The notes under the pieces: model-generated
Database searches by the model: none
What the model was told of the DNA's origin: nothing
The model's input: only the letters and a program-made list of their open reading frames with translations
Origin: a virus
DNA length: 61,783 nt
Virus record (IMG/VR): IMGVR_UViG_3300030102_000228
Span: 1-61,783 of that record
Direction: 5' to 3' (one strand)
Part shown: positions 37,973 through 44,355 of the stretch, piece by piece
Layout of the letters: every line of letters begins with the position of its first letter
How positions within the stretch are numbered: position 1 is the stretch's first letter
Made by a program: the position numbers and the translations under genes

Positions 37973-39728
37973 AGAATATGTGCGTGACCCTAAATTTCAA
38001 GTCATTGGCGTAGGTATAAAAGTAAATGACAATCCGTGCGAGTGGGCAAGTGGTACACACGAACAAGTTAAGGAATACTTATCAACCTTTGCCTGGGATC
38101 AATCAATGTTGTTGTGTCATAACACTATGTTTGATGGGGCAATCTTAAATTGGATTTTTGATATTAGACCAAAAGCGTATGCAGACACTATGTGTATTGC
38201 CAGAGCGATACATGGTGTGGAGACAAGCGCAAGTCTGAGAGCCATAAGTGAAAAGTATGGCGTGGGCGAAAAAGGTTTTGAAGTTATAAATGCGAAGGGC
38301 AAAAGACGAGAGGACTTCACACCAGAAGAACTTTCTCGTTACGGAGACTACTGCGTAAATGACGTAGACCTTACTTGTAAGCTGTTCAAGATGATGGCAA
38401 AAGGTTTCCCAAAAACAGAACTAAAACTTATTGACCTGACCCTGCGTATGTTCATAGAGCCTACGCTGGAACTAGACCTTGGATTGCTAGAGCAACACCT
38501 AATCGAAACTAGAGACCGTAAAGACGAACTGTTAGAAGAAGTAGGGGTATCGAAAGAAGAACTGATGAGCAACCAAAAATTTGCTGAGTTGCTACAGAAC
38601 TTAGGAGTAGAGCCGCCTACAAAAATAAGTCTAACCACAGGCAAAGAGACATTTGCATTTGCCAAAACAGACGAAGCGTTCAAGGCACTAGCGGAACATG
38701 AGAATGACAAGGTACAATCGCTTGTATCAGCTAGGCTTGGAACTAAGAGTACGTTAGAGGAAACACGCACACAGAGGTTTATAGATATAGCCAAGCGTGG
38801 GAAGCTACCCGTACCTATTCGTTACTATGCCGCACACACTGGCAGATGGGGTGGCGATGACAAAATTAATCTGCAAAACCTACCAAGCCGTGGAGTAAAC
38901 GGCAAAAAACTAAAGCGTGGCATCATAGCCCCCGAAGGCTACACTCTTATCGATGCTGACTCTGCACAAATCGAAGCGAGAGTATTGGCATGGTTGGCTG
39001 AACAGGACGACCTGACACAAGCGTTTGCCAAAGGAGAAGATGTTTATGTGAAGATGGCTTCTCGTATCTACGGCGTGCCAGAAGAAGATGTTACAAAAGA
39101 CCAGAGATTTGTAGGAAAGACTACAATTCTTGGTGCTGGTTATGGCATGGGCGCAGTCAGATTTACAGAACAGCTAAAGAACTTTGGGTTTGACATGGAA
39201 CTGCATGAGGCCCGCAGAGTTATAAATATATACCGTGACGCCAACTGGAAGATAAAACATTTGTGGCGAGACGCACAGAATATGTTGATAAACCTGACCC
39301 GTGGTGACACGTACGAATTTGGTAGGGCAGGTGTCATAGGTATCAGCAGCTTACACAAGGCTTTGATATTACCGTCTAACTTGTTATTACACTACACCGA
39401 CCTTAGAGCTACCCCCACCGACAAGGGTGTAGATATGGATTACCAGACAAGGAAGGGTAGGACTAGGATTTACGGTGGTAAAGTTATAGAGAACGTGTGC
39501 CAAGCAATAGCACGTTGTATTATTGGCGAACAGATGTTAAAAATAGCTAGTAAATACAAAGTTGTAATGACGGTGCATGACAGCATAGTGTGTTGCGTAC
39601 CTGATGATGAAGTCTTTGAAGCCCAGCAGTACGTGGAAACTTGTATGCGTTGGTGTCCAGATTGGGCAGAAGGACTACCAATTAACTGCGAAAGCGGTGC
39701 AGGCAAGTCTTACGGAGATTGTGAGTGA
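37902..39728 (+). CDS. DNA polymerase I (family A) with 3'-5' exonuclease
   Basis: 608 residues from a GTG at 37902, after GAGGAAC. The exonuclease has LDFETYYS (Asp7, Glu9) and later DYCVNDVDLT. Polymerase motif A is DADSAQIEARVLAWL near 351, motif B is FVGKTTILGAGYGMGA near 405, and motif C MTVHDSIV near 560. No 5'-3' exonuclease domain. This is the replicative enzyme of the phage. It overlaps the exonuclease start by four bases. Confidence 0.95.
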   Translation: MDLITLDFETYYSQDFSLSKATTEEYVRDPKFQVIGVGIKVNDNPCEWASGTHEQVKEYLSTFAWDQSMLLCHNTMFDGAILNWIFDIRPKAYADTMCIARAIHGVETSASLRAISEKYGVGEKGFEVINAKGKRREDFTPEELSRYGDYCVNDVDLTCKLFKMMAKGFPKTELKLIDLTLRMFIEPTLELDLGLLEQHLIETRDRKDELLEEVGVSKEELMSNQKFAELLQNLGVEPPTKISLTTGKETFAFAKTDEAFKALAEHENDKVQSLVSARLGTKSTLEETRTQRFIDIAKRGKLPVPIRYYAAHTGRWGGDDKINLQNLPSRGVNGKKLKRGIIAPEGYTLIDADSAQIEARVLAWLAEQDDLTQAFAKGEDVYVKMASRIYGVPEEDVTKDQRFVGKTTILGAGYGMGAVRFTEQLKNFGFDMELHEARRVINIYRDANWKIKHLWRDAQNMLINLTRGDTYEFGRAGVIGISSLHKALILPSNLLLHYTDLRATPTDKGVDMDYQTRKGRTRIYGGKVIENVCQAIARCIIGEQMLKIASKYKVVMTVHDSIVCCVPDDEVFEAQQYVETCMRWCPDWAEGLPINCESGAGKSYGDCE

Positions 39729-40387
39729 GTGAAAAGTGGTCTTTCAGCAGGCTTAAATCTTTTGAGCAATGTCCGAAACAGTTTTATCATGTCAAGGTTG
39801 CTAAAGAATATGAAGAACCTGAGACTGAAGCTATGCTTTATGGTTCTGAGTTTCACAAGGCTTGCGAAGATTACGTCAGGGATAGAGTATCTATCCCAAA
39901 GAAATTTGCTTACATAATAAATACCTTAGACGCTTTGATTGCCAAACAAGGTGAGAAGCTGTGTGAATATAGGATGGGAGTAACGAAAGATTTAGAGCCT
40001 TGTTCTTTCTTTGCCGAAAATGTCTGGTGGCGTGGCATAGCAGATTTGGTTATACTTAACGGAGAAGAAGCTACCGTCATAGATTATAAAACGGGAAAGT
40101 CTACTAGGTACGCAGACAAAGGACAGCTAGAACTTATGGCTCTGGCTACATTCAAACACTTCCCTGTAGTTAAGAAAGTAAAAGCAGGGCTTTTGTTTGT
40201 TGTCTGTAACGAGTTAATACGTGATAGCTACACTGCGGATCAGCAGCCAGACCTTTGGAAGAAGTGGATTAATAAATATGGTGTGCTGGAAGCGGCTTTT
40301 AAAAATAACGTATGGAACCCAAATCCTAGTGGGCTATGCCGCAGACACTGTGTAGTATTAGAATGTCCACATAATGGGAGAAGCTGA
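39725..40387 (+). CDS. Cas4/RecB-like PD-(D/E)XK exonuclease
   Basis: 220 residues, GTG start overlapping the polymerase stop. FSRLKSFEQCPKQFYHVKVA starts the fold (Cys16), WWRGIADLVIL and EATVIDYKTGKS supply the D-x(n)-D-x-K active site, and GQLELMALATFKH is the Q motif. The C-terminus CRRHCVVLECPH adds three cysteines. One early and three late cysteines match the 4Fe-4S cluster plan of Cas4/AddB exonucleases. It likely makes single strands for recombination and replication. Confidence 0.88.
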   Translation: MSEKWSFSRLKSFEQCPKQFYHVKVAKEYEEPETEAMLYGSEFHKACEDYVRDRVSIPKKFAYIINTLDALIAKQGEKLCEYRMGVTKDLEPCSFFAENVWWRGIADLVILNGEEATVIDYKTGKSTRYADKGQLELMALATFKHFPVVKKVKAGLLFVVCNELIRDSYTADQQPDLWKKWINKYGVLEAAFKNNVWNPNPSGLCRRHCVVLECPHNGRS

Positions 40388-40644
40388 TGCCCTATACAAA
40401 ATCAAAACGCCCGTACAAGAAAGAGTACCAACAGCAGAAGGCTAGGGGCGAACATGAAAACAGAATGGAACGTCAGCGAGCAAGACGTAAGCTGGACAAG
40501 AAGGGTGTCAAGCGTAAAGGCAAAGACGTAGCCCACAACAAAGCGTTGAGTAAAGGTGGTTCTAACAAAGATGGGGTAAGACTGCAAAGCCGAAAGAGGA
40601 ACAGGGCGGCTGGCGGTAGAATGAGTAGCCCGAAGAAAGCTTAG
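40387..40644 (+). CDS. Basic HNH-like small protein, 85 aa
   Basis: 85 residues, start fused to the exonuclease stop (TGATG). Very basic first half (MPYTKSKRPYKKEYQQQKAR), then VAHNKALSKGGSNKDGVRLQ SRKRNRAAGG, which has the His, Gly-Gly, Asn and Asn spacing of the second half of an HNH finger. It may be a minimal HNH nickase or a DNA-binding derivative. Its TAG stop lies within a palindrome. Confidence 0.7.
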   Translation: MPYTKSKRPYKKEYQQQKARGEHENRMERQRARRKLDKKGVKRKGKDVAHNKALSKGGSNKDGVRLQSRKRNRAAGGRMSSPKKA

Positions 40645-40657
40645 GGAATTCCCTAAC
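40640..40657. repeat. 18-bp palindrome, copy 10 (one end mismatch)
   Basis: CTTAGGGAATTCCCTAAC; the inner 16 bp are a perfect dyad. It supplies the TAG stop (40642-40644) of the upstream gene and ends 14 bases before the helicase start. This is the last copy in the arm. Confidence 0.93.
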
Positions 40658-40671
40658 ACTTGGAGATAAGA

Positions 40672-42207
40672 ATGGAATTGTATCAAGATAAAGCTGTTGT
40701 GTTACGACTTCGGCATCCAGAGAAAGTTACGACACTACTGCCAGAAAGCACACCTCTACTCGATGGACGGTTGGCTGTAAAGTGGGGTGTTGAAGAAACG
40801 CAGACCCTAAATTATTTAGGTATAAACGTACCTTCACCTATTATAAAAAAGTATGCGTGGACTGGTAAGCATAAACCATTTGTGCATCAGCGAGATACGT
40901 CAGCTTTTCTTACACTCAACAAACGAGCCTTTTGTTTCAACGAACAGGGTACTGGCAAGACAGCCAGTGCTATCTGGGCGGCTGACTTTTTAATGAAGCA
41001 GGGAGCCGTACGCAGAGTTTTAGTTGTATGCCCTCTGTCTATAATGCACTCCGCATGGAAAGATGATTTGTTTACTTTTGCCATGCACAGAAAGGTTGAC
41101 ATAGCCCACGGTGCGCCAGCAAAGCGTAAGAAGATTATAGAGTCTGATGCTGAGTTTGTTATCATAAATTATGATGGTGTAGAGATAGTCGAAGATGCCG
41201 TAGCTTCTGGTAACTTTGATTTGATAATCGTTGACGAGGCTACACACTATAAGAATGCACAAACAAAAAGGTGGAAGACCTTAAACAGATTGGTCACACC
41301 TGATACTTGGCTGTGGATGTTGACAGGCACACCTGCCGCACAATCACCTTTGGATGCTTATGGCATAGCAAAACTTGCTAATCCTAATTCTGTGCCACGG
41401 TTCTTTGGTTCTTTCAGAGACATGGTGATGTGGAAGATATCGCAATTTAAATGGATACCGAAAGAGAACGCCACAGACATTGTGTTTCATGCGTTACAAC
41501 CAGCCATACGATTTACAAAAGACCAGTGCCTAGATTTACCACCTATGACTTATGTGAAGCGGCAAGTCGAACTGACACGACAGCAAAAGAAGTATTACGA
41601 AACACTCAGAAAGAAGTTGATAGTACAGGCCGCTGGCGAAGAGATAACAGCCGCTAATGCAGCAGTGCAGATGGGTAAACTCCTACAAATATCTTCTGGT
41701 GCGGTATATACGGACGGCGGAGAAGCATTGGAGTTTGACATCAAAAACCGTTACCAAGTGTTACGAGAAGTGATTGACGAAAGCAGTAAGAAAGTTCTGG
41801 TGTTTGTGCCTTTCAAACACACTATCGATGTGCTGACTGAAAAACTACGTAAGGACGGCATAACCACTGAGGTCATCCGAGGTGATGTATCCGCCAACAA
41901 ACGCACAGAAATATTCGACCACTTTCAAAACAAAGAAGACCCGAAAGTTTTGGTTATTCAACCACAGTCTGCGGCTCATGGTGTTACGTTAACAGCTGCC
42001 AACACTGTTGTATGGTGGGGGCCGACAAGTTCTTTAGAGACGTATGCACAAGCGAATGCCAGGGTGCATCGATCTGGGCAGACACATAAATGTACTGTGG
42101 TGCAGTTACAAGGTTCTGCCATCGAGAAACGTGTTTACGCATTATTAGATAATAGAATAGACGTACACACAAAAATGATTGATCTTTACAAAGAAATACT
42201 TGACTAG
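40672..42207 (+). CDS. SNF2-type DNA helicase
   Basis: 511 residues from the ATG at 40672, after GGAGATAAG; an upstream TTG would add four residues. Motif I NEQGTGKTAS near residue 92, motif II IIVDEATH near 187 (DEAT form), motif III MLTGTPAAQSP, and C-terminal motifs VIQPQSAAHGVTLT and ARVHRSGQTHKCTVV (motif VI). This places it in the SNF2/RapA helicase group often found in phage replication modules. It remodels DNA forks or displaces proteins using ATP. Confidence 0.9.
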   Translation: MELYQDKAVVLRLRHPEKVTTLLPESTPLLDGRLAVKWGVEETQTLNYLGINVPSPIIKKYAWTGKHKPFVHQRDTSAFLTLNKRAFCFNEQGTGKTASAIWAADFLMKQGAVRRVLVVCPLSIMHSAWKDDLFTFAMHRKVDIAHGAPAKRKKIIESDAEFVIINYDGVEIVEDAVASGNFDLIIVDEATHYKNAQTKRWKTLNRLVTPDTWLWMLTGTPAAQSPLDAYGIAKLANPNSVPRFFGSFRDMVMWKISQFKWIPKENATDIVFHALQPAIRFTKDQCLDLPPMTYVKRQVELTRQQKKYYETLRKKLIVQAAGEEITAANAAVQMGKLLQISSGAVYTDGGEALEFDIKNRYQVLREVIDESSKKVLVFVPFKHTIDVLTEKLRKDGITTEVIRGDVSANKRTEIFDHFQNKEDPKVLVIQPQSAAHGVTLTAANTVVWWGPTSSLETYAQANARVHRSGQTHKCTVVQLQGSAIEKRVYALLDNRIDVHTKMIDLYKEILD

Positions 42208-42258
42208 CTAGCCAAACGTCACTATCTATTAAGTATTAATGACAATTTGGAGAGCGTC

Positions 42259-42666
42259 ATGAGTAAAGAGCAAGGTGGTATTCCTATCGATAAACTAACA
42301 AAAACATTCATTAAGATTAGAACTAAACGTGCTGAGTTGGTTGCTAATTTTAAGGAAGAAGAAGAAATTCTTGTCCAGCAAATGGATAAGATTAAGAAGG
42401 CTCTTTTAGCCTATTGCAAAGAGCATGGGGTAGAGAGCGTTAAGACTTCTGAAGGTGTGTTTTATAGAACGACTAAAGCTAGATACTGGACTAATGACTG
42501 GGAGCAGATGCACAAGTTTATCCTTGAGCATCAAGTGCCTGAGTTATTAGATAAGCGTCTAAATCAGTCCAACATGAAACAATTTTTGGAAGAAAACCCA
42601 GAAGTAGTACCCAAGGGTCTAAACGTGGACTCTGAGTACGTAGTATCAGTGAGGAAGAAATCATGA
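42259..42666 (+). CDS. Conserved phage protein, 135 aa
   Basis: 135 residues from the ATG at 42259, after TTGGAGAG. A coiled-coil start (TRTKRAELVANFKEEEEILV-type) leads to YCKEHGVESVKTSEGVFYRT and a helical end (FILEHQVPELLDKRLNQSNM). This unnamed type occurs beside helicase and primase genes in phages, to my knowledge. It resembles Gp157-like proteins in layout, but no firm family can be given. Overlaps the HTH gene by four bases. Confidence 0.72.
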   Translation: MSKEQGGIPIDKLTKTFIKIRTKRAELVANFKEEEEILVQQMDKIKKALLAYCKEHGVESVKTSEGVFYRTTKARYWTNDWEQMHKFILEHQVPELLDKRLNQSNMKQFLEENPEVVPKGLNVDSEYVVSVRKKS

Positions 42667-42938
42667 ACGCAGGTCCGTATGTGCCGATTGAAGAACTGGC
42701 AAAACATTTTTCTGTGTCCATATCCACTATTAGAATGTGGGTAAGGAACGGACACATACCAAAAGATACCTATGTAAACATAGGAAACACTTATCGATTT
42801 AATATTGATAATGTGGCTTCTGCTCTAACGAAATCAAATGCAAAAGAAGATAGCAATGATGACGTTGGTGAAAACGTAGTAGATTTTAAACCTGCTATGG
42901 CAGGGTTTCAACAATCTGAAATAGATGACGATATGTAG
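42663..42938 (+). CDS. Excisionase/MerR-type HTH protein, 91 aa
   Basis: 91 residues. VPIEELAKHFSVSISTIRMW plus VRNGHIPKDTYVNIGNTYRF is a winged HTH of the excisionase/MerR type at residues about 7-50. The acidic tail (DSNDDVGENVVDFKPAMAGF) could contact a partner. With no integrase in sight, a regulatory or replication-initiator role is more likely than excision. It is a candidate reader of one of the repeat families in the control region. Confidence 0.78.
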   Translation: MNAGPYVPIEELAKHFSVSISTIRMWVRNGHIPKDTYVNIGNTYRFNIDNVASALTKSNAKEDSNDDVGENVVDFKPAMAGFQQSEIDDDM

Positions 42939-42947
42939 GTAAACAAA

Positions 42948-43610
42948 TTGTTTAGTCGCATTAGTTTAAATGGTAACAAGTTCACCCAGTATGAGGATGG
43001 GAAAAGGACGCCCGTGGCAGACGATAGCATAAATGTAGTTATCGTTAGTTCGGCTCCTGTGTCTCGCACTTACTACAAAGGTGAATATGACCCTGATAGA
43101 ACAAGCCCACCTACTTGTTGGTCTGCAACTAATGCCAGCCCCTCTCCTGATGTGCCACCAGAGCAACGACAGTCTATTCGTTGTTTGGACTGTGTGCATA
43201 ATCACAAAGGTTCTGGTAGCGGTGGTGGTCGAGCGTGTAGGTTTGTTATGCGACTAGCTATAGCTTTAGAAGATGATTTGGATAAGATACATCAACTACA
43301 GTTACCAGCTACTTCAGTGTTTGGTGATGCAAAGAACGGTAATATGCCCATGCAAGCGTACTCTCGTCATCTACGCACTCACAAGACACCAGCCATATCT
43401 GTGGTAACAAATGTATATTTTGATGCTGATAGTTATGCACCAAAATTATTCTTCAAACCAATTCGTCCTCTAGAAGAAAATGAGTTGGGTCTCGCTCATG
43501 AGTTGGCTAGCCAACAACAAACTACTGAGGCCATATCAATGTCAATGCCTGTAAAAAGGCCAAACTTTGCGGAAGTAAATGGGTTTGTTTACACCGCAAA
43601 TGCAAACTAG
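42948..43610 (+). CDS. Zinc-containing replication-module protein, TTG start
   Basis: 220 residues. The frame opens with TTG at 42948; no ATG occurs until far inside, and TAGGTAAA precedes the TTG. Middle: RCLDCVHNHKGSGSGGGRAC with three cysteines plus an upstream CW, suggesting a zinc site. Adjacent to the SSB gene, so probably another ssDNA- or replication-linked protein. The family is common in phages but unnamed to me. Confidence 0.72.
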   Translation: MFSRISLNGNKFTQYEDGKRTPVADDSINVVIVSSAPVSRTYYKGEYDPDRTSPPTCWSATNASPSPDVPPEQRQSIRCLDCVHNHKGSGSGGGRACRFVMRLAIALEDDLDKIHQLQLPATSVFGDAKNGNMPMQAYSRHLRTHKTPAISVVTNVYFDADSYAPKLFFKPIRPLEENELGLAHELASQQQTTEAISMSMPVKRPNFAEVNGFVYTANAN

Positions 43611-43621
43611 GAGAGACTTAA

Positions 43622-44278
43622 ATGTCTGAAACATATTTTATAAGTAATGTATCTGCTTTGTACCCTAAGATAGATAAAACATATAAGTTTGACCGTAAGA
43701 CAAATCGGTCAGTGGGGTGCAAGCCAACGGATGATGGTTCTGAATATTCTGTCAGCTTCAAGATGGATAAGGCAACGGCTAAGTCTTTGTGGGCGTATAT
43801 GAAAGAAGCATACGCTGAAGAAAGAAAAGAAGATTGGCCCGAAGATATAACTCGCCCATTCAAAGAAGAAGATGGTTTGTTTATACACAAAGCCACTTTG
43901 AAGGGGGCTTATAACGGAGAGGCAACAAGGAAGCCCACACAGGTTGATGCCAAAACAAATCAGCTTCCTGATGATTTTCAGTTAACTACAGATAGCATCA
44001 TTAATGTAGCTGTAGCTGGCAAGCCATATAGCGGTGACATGGGAGCAGGTGTTTCATTACGCTTGCAGGGTGTGCAGGTTGTAAAACTTGAGCCAATGAA
44101 AGCTAGATCACCGTTTAGTGCAGTAGACGGATTTGACTCCAAAGAGGGTAACGTGTTTGCACAAAGCCAACCTGATTCCACTGAGGTGGAAGAACCAAAG
44201 AAGGTCGTCAAAAAGTCCTCGCCAAAACCTGATGATAATGACGACTTGAGTAGTATTGTTGACGATTGGGATGACTAA
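43622..44278 (+). CDS. ssDNA-binding protein (DUF2815-like)
   Basis: 218 residues. MSETYFISNVSALYPKIDKT, RSVGCKPTDDGSEYSVSFKM and LFIHKATLKGAYNGEATRKP follow the DUF2815/gp2.5-like OB-fold pattern, then GAGVSLRLQGVQVVKLEPMK completes it. The last 15 residues are very acidic (DDNDDLSSIVDDWDD), the typical SSB tail that contacts polymerase and helicase. It sits between replication genes and is followed by a stable stem-loop. Confidence 0.82.
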   Translation: MSETYFISNVSALYPKIDKTYKFDRKTNRSVGCKPTDDGSEYSVSFKMDKATAKSLWAYMKEAYAEERKEDWPEDITRPFKEEDGLFIHKATLKGAYNGEATRKPTQVDAKTNQLPDDFQLTTDSIINVAVAGKPYSGDMGAGVSLRLQGVQVVKLEPMKARSPFSAVDGFDSKEGNVFAQSQPDSTEVEEPKKVVKKSSPKPDDNDDLSSIVDDWDD

Positions 44279-44297
44279 TCTATAAAGTACTACTCTG

Positions 44298-44335
44298 CCA
44301 CGGCATGGTTTTTTATCATTTTCTCCATGCCGTGG
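44298..44335 (+). promoter_or_regulatory. Stem-loop between SSB and primase genes
   Basis: CCACGGCATGG (44298-44308) and CCATGCCGTGG (44325-44335) form a perfect 11-bp stem around a 16-nt T-rich loop. No T-tract follows, so it is an imperfect terminator at best. The 3' side contains TTTCTCCAT, complementary to the ATGGAGAA ribosome sites of the MoxR, VWA and 37372 genes. Confidence 0.7.
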
Positions 44336-44355
44336 TATCTTTTGGCGAGGATATT

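Noticed and set aside
27843-40657. Interpreting the repeated palindromes as a CRISPR array
   Set aside because: Spacing ranges from 210 to about 4,800 bases with whole genes between; no spacers or cas genes.
42663-42938. Excisionase as a sign of temperate life
   Set aside because: No integrase, attachment-site repeat or repressor was found; an excisionase-like HTH alone is common in lytic phages.
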